From assembly GCA_017885225.1 (NCBI GenBank), contig JAFNGM010000205.1, forward strand, positions 9,618-14,997: DNA of 5,380 nt, written 5' to 3'. The translations under genes and the position numbers were made by a program. The notes under the pieces were generated by a model. That model did no database searches, was not told the DNA's origin, and worked only from the letters and a program-made list of their open reading frames with translations. Numbering within the stretch: position 1 is the stretch's first letter; each line of letters opens with the position of its first letter. The stretch is from Syntrophaceae bacterium (GTDB lineage Bacteria; Desulfobacterota; Syntrophia; Syntrophales; UBA2185). Positions 1 through 4,616 of the stretch are shown piece by piece.

Positions 1-716
1 AGCGCTCCGGCAAACTGCATAACATCTGGCCTTCCAACGGGATTGTTATCCCATCGTTTTGCTTGAATGTATATGACATCGAGTCCAAGTTTATCTTCTT
101 TGATTATTCCATCAATGCCGCCATCTCCACTTTTCCCAATGGCTTTTCCTGCATCGACGCGTGAGCCGCCATAACCCATTTTCACGAGTAACTCGACAAC
201 GGCACGTTCAAAAAAAGATGGCGAAGATTTTTTAAGCCTTGCGAGTAGCTCATCGGCAAGTTCATTTCGTAGATTTTCATAGGCGGCTTCCAATGCCTCG
301 GACGGAGTAGCTGTTGAAATGTCAGGTGTTCCTCCTGAGGCACTTATTTTCTCACCACTTCGTGTTCCTTTGAGTTGTTGGAACTCAAGGAACTCAGGAT
401 ACTGCTTGAGAAGTTTTACATTGATAGTTTTTGGTTGCTTCCTGAGGAGTTCTTGACCGCGCGATGTAATTTGAAAGTAGCCTCTCCGCGTAGCTTCAAG
501 CAGACCGGCTTTCTTCATGTACGTAGATGCCCACCCAACTCTATTGACAAAGGTCGATTGAATACCGCTGGGAAGTAGCTCACTTAGATCTTCATCTGTC
601 AGGCCAATTTCTTTTGAGAGGACTTCAACTGCCTCCCCTGTTGAGATCTCGTCTTTTTTTTCTGCGGCGAATCGGAGAAGTGGCAACATCACGCTCTGAT
701 AATCTGGAATAGCCAT
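1..716 (-). CDS. mrr: Mrr-family type IV restriction endonuclease (3' end beyond the window)
   Basis: Cytoplasmic restriction enzyme predicted to cut DNA carrying foreign methylation; it needs no partner methylase. The 238 visible residues, read from the minus strand, follow E. coli Mrr (about 304 residues) from the start, so roughly 65 C-terminal residues lie off the left edge. Residues 1-90 form the Mrr_N winged-helix domain that reads DNA (FVNRVGWASTYMKKAGLLE at 56-74). A linker rich in Ser/Thr/Pro covers about 115-140. The Mrr_cat PD-(D/E)xK-type nuclease begins near 165: FFERAVVELL with E170, GYGG at 181-184, GDGGIDG at 197-203 with catalytic D202, and QAKRW at 218-222 with Q218 and K220. 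No key residue seen so far is lost. The ATG at 716 is preceded by AAGGAG (730-725) with an 8-base gap, which fixes the start. It is the only recognisable cargo gene on the island side of the window. Family call is firm; the methylation specificity is not known from sequence. Confidence 0.93.
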   Translation of the reverse strand, partial: MAIPDYQSVMLPLLRFAAEKKDEISTGEAVEVLSKEIGLTDEDLSELLPSGIQSTFVNRVGWASTYMKKAGLLEATRRGYFQITSRGQELLRKQPKTINVKLLKQYPEFLEFQQLKGTRSGEKISASGGTPDISTATPSEALEAAYENLRNELADELLARLKKSSPSFFERAVVELLVKMGYGGSRVDAGKAIGKSGDGGIDGIIKEDKLGLDVIYIQAKRWDNNPVGRPDVMQFAGA

Positions 717-746
717 GCATCAAGCTCCTTTCAGCATCTAACATTG

Positions 747-788
747 TTTATACGAAATAAAACTACACCTTCCTATGGGTTATGTCAA
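747..788 (-). promoter_or_regulatory. Candidate promoters for mrr
   Basis: Two minus-strand candidates lie upstream of mrr. One is TTGACA (788-783), a 17-base spacer, then a weak -10 TAGTTT (765-760). The other is a good -10 TATAAA (752-747) with no clear -35; it would start transcription near 740, about 24 bases before the ATG. Both are motif matches only. Confidence 0.4.
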
Positions 789-917
789 ATACGGACTTCG
801 GAAAGGGGAAAGCCCTTAACCATCTCCATAAAGCAAGCTCGCGGTACCTGCTTCCCAAATATTTCTGAAATTTTCCGAGGATTGATTTTGTGTAAGAAAA
901 GTTCGTTTTGGACGAGG

Positions 918-952
918 GGGGGGTAGCTGGAAGCATCCTTTTTCCCATGGTG
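918..952 (+). repeat. Imperfect direct repeat, copy A
   Basis: The copy has a G run, then CTGG, then a 22-base core beginning AAGCATCCTTTTTCCC (931-952). The core matches copy B at 20 of 22 positions, counted by eye. The copies are 103 bases apart. Sequence outside the repeat does not align well, so this is a dispersed pair rather than a clean tandem array. Confidence 0.6.
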
Positions 953-1020
953 TCGATTACACACGAGGTACCCATAAAGGGGACCCATGCCCCCCCTGTT
1001 GCGTTTTCCGGGTCCATACC

Positions 1021-1055
1021 GGGGGGTCTGGGAAAGCATTCTTTTTCCCCTGGTG
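1021..1055 (+). repeat. Imperfect direct repeat, copy B, with a hairpin
   Basis: Second copy of the repeat at 918-952: six G, CTGGG, then a core beginning AAGCATTCTTTTTCCC (1034-1055). In this copy GGGAAA (1030-1035) can pair with TTTCCC (1044-1049) around an 8-base loop. Copy A keeps only about four of these pairs, so the hairpin is not equally preserved. Confidence 0.6.
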
Positions 1056-1329
1056 GGTGGGGAGGAAGGTCAGAACGCCTGTTAGTTCTTCCGATGCACA
1101 CACCGCAGCGGCGCCAACAATCAAACGGACACGGGTTAGGGTGAGGACAGGATGTCAAGCAGATCGTTGCTCCTGGGTGGATAAAGTAGGGTGTACAGGC
1201 AAAAGGTTTCATGGACAGGGAGGAACGTATCACCGAATCAAGGATAGGAGGGGGGGAAGGACGGGCCGGTAGCGGATTGTTCAACCCGGGTCCCGCCCTT
1301 TCAAGAAAGCATTTTTAAAGCCGGATAAG

Positions 1330-1341
1330 TAAGCATGCTTA
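1330..1341. repeat. 12-bp perfect palindrome TAAGCATGCTTA
   Basis: A perfect dyad lying 14 bases beyond the stop codon of the RHH gene. It has no loop, so it suits a dimeric DNA-binding protein better than an RNA hairpin. No T run follows in the direction of RHH transcription, so it is not called a terminator. Confidence 0.4.
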
Positions 1342-1354
1342 GAAGGTGATTTGT

Positions 1355-1519
1355 TTAGCGCTTCTTTCTGGAATCCTGCTTGCTGTATTTCTCCAATAGG
1401 TCTTGAATCGCCTCCTCAAAGAGTGAACCCAGGGACTTATTCGTGTCCACAGCAAGGTGTTTTAGCCGCTTGAGTGCCTCTTCATCAATACGAGTTGCAA
1501 ACATCTTCTTTTTGACCAT
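1355..1519 (-). CDS. Small ribbon-helix-helix (CopG/RHH_3-like) DNA-binding protein
   Basis: A 54-residue protein, MVKKKMFATRIDEEALKRLK at the N-terminus. The basic start and the alternating strand KMFATRID (5-12) suit the DNA-contacting beta ribbon. Helix A is about 13-26 (EEALKRLKHLAVDT) and helix B about 29-45 (SLGSLFEEAIQDLLEKYS), followed by a basic tail. This matches the dimeric RHH fold of CopG, ParD and Arc-type repressors, closest by eye to the RHH_3 group. An in-frame TAA 12 bases before the ATG rules out a longer form; M6 is an alternative start. No Shine-Dalgarno sequence is visible. The gene diverges from the integrase across 215 bases holding promoters and short repeats, so it is likely a repressor of itself and of int. 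No toxin gene is adjacent, so an antitoxin role is less likely but not excluded by the sequence. The fold is confident; the role is inference. Confidence 0.82.
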   Translation of the reverse strand: MVKKKMFATRIDEEALKRLKHLAVDTNKSLGSLFEEAIQDLLEKYSKQDSRKKR

Positions 1520-1525
1520 GAGTAA

Positions 1526-1554
1526 CTTTTACCAGAATAAATGTCTATTTTCAA
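1526..1554 (-). promoter_or_regulatory. Candidate promoter for the RHH gene
   Basis: TTGAAA (1554-1549), a 17-base spacer and TAAAAG (1531-1526) form a reasonable sigma70 match on the minus strand. The expected transcript start falls at about 1519, the A of the RHH start codon, which would give a leaderless message and fits the absence of a ribosome binding site. Its -35 lies 10 bases from the -35 of the divergent integrase promoter. Confidence 0.4.
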
Positions 1555-1564
1555 GAAAATTGCA

Positions 1565-1593
1565 TTGACAAATAGAATAATAGAATGTTATAT
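1565..1593 (+). promoter_or_regulatory. Sigma70-type promoter for the integrase leader
   Basis: A perfect -35 TTGACA (1565-1570), a 17-base spacer and TTATAT (1588-1593) form the best promoter match in the window. Transcription would start near 1600 and give a leader of about 135 bases before the integrase ATG. The spacer is occupied by two tandem copies of AATAGAAT, well placed for a repressor. Confidence 0.65.
1571..1586 (+). repeat. Tandem 8-bp repeat AATAGAAT x2, candidate operator
   Basis: Two perfect adjacent copies (1571-1578 and 1579-1586) fill the space between the -35 and -10 of the integrase promoter. The related motif AATAGA occurs inverted at 1549-1544, touching the RHH promoter, and AGAATAA recurs at 1534-1540. 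RHH dimers commonly bind short, closely spaced direct or inverted repeats, so this is a candidate operator for the neighbouring protein. Confidence 0.45.
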
Positions 1594-1637
1594 ATCAATC
1601 ATTCTCTGAACCATAGGACTCTATATACAACGCTAAT

Positions 1638-1717
1638 AAACCCCTGAAGATATCCATTATGGTGATGTGGTGGACGGGTCCTATGGCTCGGGAGAAATCT
1701 TCAGGGGTTTTCATTTT
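1638..1717 (+). terminator. Terminator-like hairpin in the integrase leader (possible attenuator)
   Basis: AAACCCCTGAAGAT (1638-1651) is perfectly complementary to ATCTTCAGGGGTTT (1697-1710). The 14-bp stem closes a 45-base segment and is followed by TCATTTT, so the right arm plus the T-rich tract reads as an intrinsic terminator on the plus strand. It lies between the integrase promoter and the integrase ribosome binding site. It could therefore stop read-through from the element into int, or act as a regulated attenuator. The large loop can form only short internal helices by eye (for example GGA-CGGG-TCC at 1672-1681). I do not recognise a known riboswitch class. Confidence 0.6.
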
Positions 1718-1721
1718 ATGA
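1659..1721 (+). CDS. Possible 19-codon leader peptide with tandem Trp codons
   Basis: An open frame encodes MVMWWTGPMARESSGVFIL and stops at TGA (1719-1721), just before the integrase ribosome binding site. Its start lies inside the loop of the 14-bp hairpin, and its last third runs through the right arm and T tract. Two adjacent Trp codons ahead of a terminator recall leader peptides of trp attenuators. Against this, no good Shine-Dalgarno precedes the ATG (only TGAAG at 1645-1649), and the downstream gene is a recombinase, not a biosynthetic enzyme. A 19-codon frame can also arise by chance. Confidence 0.22.
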   Translation: MVMWWTGPMAREKSSGVFIL

Positions 1722-1734
1722 AAGGAGAATAATT

Positions 1735-2868
1735 ATGGCATGCATTACTAAAAGACGAGGCCGTTACGTCGTCGACTGCTATGACCAGAACGGGAAGCGT
1801 TATAGAAAAACCCTTCTCATTGGGACCAATAAAGACGAAGCGAAAAAGTTGCTCCGTGAGATTGAAGATAAGATCGAACGGCGGACATTTGTCACGGACA
1901 AGAAGACAAAAACCTTTCAGGAAGTGGCAAAGCAGTGGTTGGAATACAAAAAAACCCGTTGCCGGGAAACCACTTGGGAAATGTACGGTAGTCATTTAAG
2001 GAATCATTTTGACGAACTGGATTACCGGAAAATCAATCTGATCACCATAGCAACTATCGAGAAATTCATCACATCACGACAATCGGGAGATATGTCATTG
2101 GGGAGCCTTAGAAAAATTCTGGTCACGTTAAATCAGATCATGTCCTACGCAGTAAGACACCGGCTTATTGATTTCAACCCTGTAAGAGATGTTGAACGAC
2201 CAAAGGCAATAGGGAAACCTGATGAATCCGTTGAAATGAAGGTTTTAACTCCGGAACAAATCCGGGATCTGCTGGACGCTGAAGCAGACCTAAAATACAA
2301 AACCATTTTCCTCGTTGCGATTATGACAGGAATGAGACAAGGGGAAATCCTTGGGTTAAAGTGGTCAGACATAGCTCTTGAAAAGAAACAGATTCACGTA
2401 CAGCGGACGTTCAATCATGGTCGCTTCTTTGCTCCAAAGACCAAAGGATCAATACGAAAGGTTGATCTTTCTCCGGCTCTGGTCAGAGAACTCGCTAAAT
2501 GGAAGCTGGCAAGCGAACGAAATGATCTCAATCTTGTGTTCCCGAGTAAGGTCGGCACTCCGATGGAATGTCAGAAATTAATGATTCGACACTTTATACC
2601 GGCCTTAAAACGTGCTGGAGCACCGCGAATAAGGTTTCATGATCTGCGTCATACCTATGCAAGCCTGATGATTGCACAAGGGGAAAATATAAAATACATT
2701 CAAAATCAGTTAGGTCATTCGTCACCGACAGTGACTTTGAACGTCTATGCACACTTGATGAAAGATTCAAATCAAGAGGCCGTCTGCAAGCTGGAAAACA
2801 TCATTTTTAAAGGAACTGGTCACAATTTGGTCACAAAGGCTGTAAAAGAGAATCAGGTAGGATTATAA
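1735..2868 (+). CDS. int: Tyrosine recombinase / phage-type integrase of the integrated element
   Basis: A 377-residue site-specific recombinase, a usual length for phage and island integrases, that joins attP and attB through a covalent 3'-phosphotyrosine intermediate. Residues 1-50 resemble the arm-type DNA-binding domain (RRGRYVVDCYDQNGKRYRKT at 7-26). Residues 58-155 are the core-binding SAM-like helical domain. The catalytic domain covers about 170-345 with the whole active site: R201 in TGMRQGE, K235/K237 in PKTKGSIRKV, H302 and R305 in HDLRH, H328 in QLGHSS, and nucleophile Y338 in NVYAHL. Nothing looks broken. AAGGAG at 1722-1727, seven bases before the ATG, fixes the start. The gene points at the 3' end of tRNA-Arg and stops 13 bases short of it, the classic layout of a tRNA-targeting element. 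No excisionase gene is seen next to it. Expression is probably governed by the promoter at 1565-1593 and the leader hairpin. Confidence 0.95.
   Translation: MACITKRRGRYVVDCYDQNGKRYRKTLLIGTNKDEAKKLLREIEDKIERRTFVTDKKTKTFQEVAKQWLEYKKTRCRETTWEMYGSHLRNHFDELDYRKINLITIATIEKFITSRQSGDMSLGSLRKILVTLNQIMSYAVRHRLIDFNPVRDVERPKAIGKPDESVEMKVLTPEQIRDLLDAEADLKYKTIFLVAIMTGMRQGEILGLKWSDIALEKKQIHVQRTFNHGRFFAPKTKGSIRKVDLSPALVRELAKWKLASERNDLNLVFPSKVGTPMECQKLMIRHFIPALKRAGAPRIRFHDLRHTYASLMIAQGENIKYIQNQLGHSSPTVTLNVYAHLMKDSNQEAVCKLENIIFKGTGHNLVTKAVKENQVGL
2817..2836 (+). repeat. Paired 9-bp direct repeat, candidate integrase arm sites
   Basis: TGGTCACAA occurs at 2817-2825 and again at 2828-2836, so the copies are 11 bases apart, about one helical turn. 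They lie within the last codons of int and 46-65 bases from the tRNA 3' end. Short, helically phased direct repeats near the crossover are typical of arm-type sites bound by the N-terminal domain of lambda-like integrases. The assignment is inferred from position. Confidence 0.4.
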
Positions 2869-2881
2869 GTACTTGATATCA

Positions 2882-2909
2882 TGGTGCCCCCGGCGCGACT
2901 CGAACGCGC
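2882..2909. other. Probable attachment site in the tRNA-Arg 3' end
   Basis: The T arm, acceptor strand and CCA of tRNA-Arg lie immediately beyond the integrase stop, as expected for the element-chromosome junction. I found no second copy of this sequence in the window, so the core cannot be delimited and the other att site must lie to the left of position 1 if the model holds. The right limit of the att core is a guess. Confidence 0.4.
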
Positions 2910-2958
2910 GGCACACGGATTAGGAATCCGTTGCTCTATCCGCCTGAGCTACGGGGGC
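2882..2958 (-). tRNA. tRNA-Arg, anticodon CCU (reads AGG)
   Basis: A complete 77-base cloverleaf on the minus strand. The acceptor GCCCCCG (2958-2952) pairs with CGGGGGC (2892-2886); D arm GCTC/GAGC with loop AGGCGGATA; anticodon stem ACGGA/TCCGT with loop TTCCTAA and anticodon CCT at 2924-2922; variable loop GTGCC; T arm GCGCG/CGCGC with loop TTCGAGT; discriminator A and encoded CCA at 2884-2882. All stems are fully paired. The tRNA decodes the AGG arginine codon. It is convergent with int and intact, so the element, if inserted here, rebuilt the 3' end. Confidence 0.97.
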
Positions 2959-2980
2959 ACAGCTTTCACTGAGGGTGATG

Positions 2981-3010
2981 GCTTTACCATGATTCTGATA
3001 AAAGTGTCAA
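2981..3010 (-). promoter_or_regulatory. Promoter of tRNA-Arg(CCU)
   Basis: A perfect -35 TTGACA (3010-3005), an 18-base spacer and TAAAGC (2986-2981), preceded by TGG as a partial extended -10. The expected start, near 2974, leaves a 5' leader of about 16 bases for RNase P to remove. It lies downstream of the ftcD terminator, so the tRNA appears to be transcribed independently of the ftsY run. Confidence 0.5.
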
Positions 3011-3030
3011 TCTTTGTGTTCATTATGGAA

Positions 3031-3067
3031 AGACAAAAAGATTGCCACGGCATTCATTCGTCGCAAT
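3031..3067 (-). terminator. Probable intrinsic terminator after ftcD
   Basis: Read on the minus strand, ATTGCGACG (3067-3059) pairs with CGTGGCAAT (3049-3041), eight pairs and one G-G mismatch, around a 9-base loop, followed by CTTTTTGTCT (3040-3031). It starts 11 bases after the ftcD stop codon and would end the ftsY-phosphatase-ftcD transcript before the tRNA promoter. The stem is only moderately strong. Confidence 0.55.
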
Positions 3068-3077
3068 AGCAGTTTTT

Positions 3078-3965
3078 TTACAGGTGTGTCTCGATTATGC
3101 ATTCGGCATTGAATTTTGTGAGCTGGAGATACTCGGCAGAAACGTTTTCGAGAGCTTCTTCGGGAAGAAGACCGACAAGTTCAGACTCCACGATGTGGAT
3201 GCCGTTACTGGTTGCCTTTTCCTTTACCGTATCAAAAACCTTTTTCAGCGATGTTACCTTGTAATTGGTAAGGTTCATCGATACCTGGACGATATCCCGG
3301 CTTTTTAAGGCAACACCCATGGCTCTCACATATGGAAGTCCGCCGCCCGACTCCCTTATGGAAGAGGCTATTTCTTTTGCCGCGTGAACATCGTGTGTGG
3401 CAAGATTGATATTGAACGCGATCAAAGGTTCTCTCGCACCTACCGCTGCTGCGCCTCCCCGTGGGTTGAAACGTGCCGGCCCCGCATCAGGAATCCACCG
3501 GGAGTCTTCAAAATGCGTTCGTAATGCTTCATATTCCCCTTTCCTTACATTGGGCAACTCTCTTCTTTGCGGATCAAGGGCCGCCTCGCCATAAAAATAC
3601 ACGGGGATTTTATTTCTCACTCCAAACGCGCGGCCGAACCGATGAGCCACATCGACGGCATTTTTCATGGAGGCGCCTTTCAAGGGAACAAAAGGCACCA
3701 CATCAACGGCGCCGATTCTGGGGTGGACACCCCCATGTTGGCGCATATCGATCAGATCGAGTGCCCGGTCACTGACGGCTGCCGCTCCCCTTTCCACATC
3801 TTCCGGCCGCCCTATGAAGGTGAGAACCGTTCGGTTGTGATCGGGATCAATACATACATCGAGAAGTTTTGCACCTTCCACTGTGGTAAGCGCTGCCACG
3901 ATACGGTCTATCTTTTTTTTGTCCCTGCCTTCACTGATATTGGGAACACATTCGATGATTTTCAT
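3078..3965 (-). CDS. ftcD: Glutamate formimidoyltransferase, stand-alone
   Basis: Cytoplasmic folate enzyme. It moves the formimino group of N-formimino-L-glutamate to tetrahydrofolate, giving 5-formimino-THF and glutamate in histidine breakdown; some bacterial members also accept 5-formyl-THF. The 295 residues cover just the two transferase domains (FTCD_N about 1-178, FTCD about 179-295). The C-terminal cyclodeaminase half of the animal bifunctional protein is absent. Family signatures are ECVPNISEGRD at 5-15, DPDHNRTVLTF at 40-50 and GGVHPRIGAVDVVPFVPL at 78-95, where H81 aligns with the catalytic His (H82 in pig). N-terminal ECVPNISEGRD supports the ATG at 3965. Six bases separate it from the phosphatase stop, so the two are probably co-transcribed and coupled; the ribosome binding site is weak (CCAGG inside the upstream gene). 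No other histidine or purine catabolic gene is in view, so the pathway it serves here is open. Confidence 0.93.
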   Translation of the reverse strand: MKIIECVPNISEGRDKKKIDRIVAALTTVEGAKLLDVCIDPDHNRTVLTFIGRPEDVERGAAAVSDRALDLIDMRQHGGVHPRIGAVDVVPFVPLKGASMKNAVDVAHRFGRAFGVRNKIPVYFYGEAALDPQRRELPNVRKGEYEALRTHFEDSRWIPDAGPARFNPRGGAAAVGAREPLIAFNINLATHDVHAAKEIASSIRESGGGLPYVRAMGVALKSRDIVQVSMNLTNYKVTSLKKVFDTVKEKATSNGIHIVESELVGLLPEEALENVSAEYLQLTKFNAECIIETHL

Positions 3966-3971
3966 GAGGTA

Positions 3972-4616
3972 TCAGACCTGGTGGATCTTCATTTCCGGCA
4001 GTTCGACACACGACAGCTTGCCGCCATATACCGCTCCTGTATCAAGTCCTATTTTGTTCTTATTGATCAGGGGTGCGGTAAAAGAAAGAGGTGTGTGTCC
4101 GAAAATAACGATTTTTCCGAAATTGTAGTGGGAGTTGATGAAATCGTGACGTATCCAGAGCAGATCGTCTGTGTCTTGTTTTTCCACGGGAATGCCAGGG
4201 CGTAAACCGGCATGGACGAATATGTAGTCCTCTGTCATATACCATGACTGGAGTGTGGTGAAGAACTCCATGTGAGTATCCGGTATGGCATGATGTTTTT
4301 TCCCTGCACCGGCGAGACCATAGGATATTAAGGTGTTGAGACCGCCGTTATGCATGAAGAGCTCTTCGTCCTTGCCTTCCCGGTAGTAGTTGAGAAACAT
4401 CTGTTCATGGTTTCCCTTGAGGAACACGACATTCTTTATTTTTTTTCTGATATCGAGAAGTGCATCGACAACTCCTCTGGAATCTGGGCCTCTGTCGATA
4501 TAGTCTCCGATGAAGACGAGCGTGTCATTCTCGAAATTTATATCGAGCCTCTCCAGCATTTTATCGAGATGGGATCTGCAGCCGTGAATGTCCCCTATGG
4601 CAAATACCTTTTTCAT
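3972..4616 (-). CDS. PPP-family metallophosphatase (bacterial Ser/Thr phosphatase-like)
   Basis: A 214-residue enzyme of the calcineurin-like metallophosphoesterase superfamily, like bacterial PrpA/PrpB and lambda phosphatase, which hydrolyse phosphoserine/threonine and sometimes other phosphoesters with two metal ions, usually Mn. All signature blocks are present: GDIHG at 8-12, GDYIDRGPDS at 37-46, GNHE at 68-71, HAG at 135-137, and GHTP at 173-176, with D192-TGAVYGG near the end. Metal ligands D9, H11, D38, N69, H135 and H174 are intact. No signal peptide or membrane segment, so it is cytoplasmic. Its ATG overlaps the ftsY stop in an ATGA (4616-4613), with AAAGGA directly upstream, which implies translational coupling to ftsY. 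The substrate cannot be read from sequence. A diadenosine tetraphosphatase-like activity is the main alternative, because the two share the fold, but the short length and GDYIDRGPDS block favour the protein phosphatase type. Confidence 0.88.
   Translation of the reverse strand: MKKVFAIGDIHGCRSHLDKMLERLDINFENDTLVFIGDYIDRGPDSRGVVDALLDIRKKIKNVVFLKGNHEQMFLNYYREGKDEELFMHNGGLNTLISYGLAGAGKKHHAIPDTHMEFFTTLQSWYMTEDYIFVHAGLRPGIPVEKQDTDDLLWIRHDFINSHYNFGKIVIFGHTPLSFTAPLINKNKIGLDTGAVYGGKLSCVELPEMKIHQV

Larger units (their letters stand above)
789..1354. other. Gene-poor G/C-run-rich stretch between mrr and the RHH gene
   Basis: No believable gene is seen here on either strand. Open frames exist, the longest 173 codons on the minus strand (1284-763), but their products are rich in Pro, Cys, Trp and Arg, match no family I recognise and lack ribosome binding sites. 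The DNA has four long mononucleotide runs: 8 G at 916-923, 7 C at 990-996, 6 G at 1021-1026 and 7 G at 1250-1256. It also holds an imperfect direct repeat (918-952 and 1021-1055), a weak inverted pair GGACCC/GGGTCC (981-986 and 1010-1015), a short hairpin CTTTC-AA-GAAAG followed by CATTTTT near 1298-1315, and a 12-bp palindrome at 1330-1341. It could be a decayed gene, a structured RNA or an extragenic repeat; I cannot tell which. Confidence 0.5.

Noticed and set aside
985..1026. Second att copy, from the C and G runs that resemble the tRNA acceptor
   Set aside because: Only the C or G runs match; the T-arm sequence GCGCGACTCGAACGCGC is absent, so there is no true repeat of the tRNA 3' end here.
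763..1284. 173-codon minus-strand open frame (and overlapping plus-strand frames at 744-926, 908-1144 and 1057-1272)
   Set aside because: Products are dominated by Pro, Cys, Arg and Trp from the G/C runs, match no family I know and lack ribosome binding sites. Long frames here are expected from the skewed composition.
789..1354. Group II intron, integron attC or HEARO-like RNA remnant
   Set aside because: No domain V signature, no GTTRRRY/RYYYAAC pair in proper arrangement, and no associated reverse transcriptase, integron integrase or HNH nuclease in the window.
1355..1519. RHH gene as the antitoxin of a toxin-antitoxin pair
   Set aside because: No toxin-like gene follows or precedes it within normal operon distance; the downstream side holds only the gene-poor stretch. 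Kept as a regulator instead.
2881..3069. 62-codon plus-strand open frame starting MVPPARLERAA
   Set aside because: It is the antisense reading of the tRNA-Arg gene; VPPARLERAA-like strings are a well-known artefact of tRNA T arms and acceptors.
3567..4205. 212-codon plus-strand open frame
   Set aside because: Lies antisense to the confident ftcD and phosphatase genes and resembles no family; a shadow of their codon usage.
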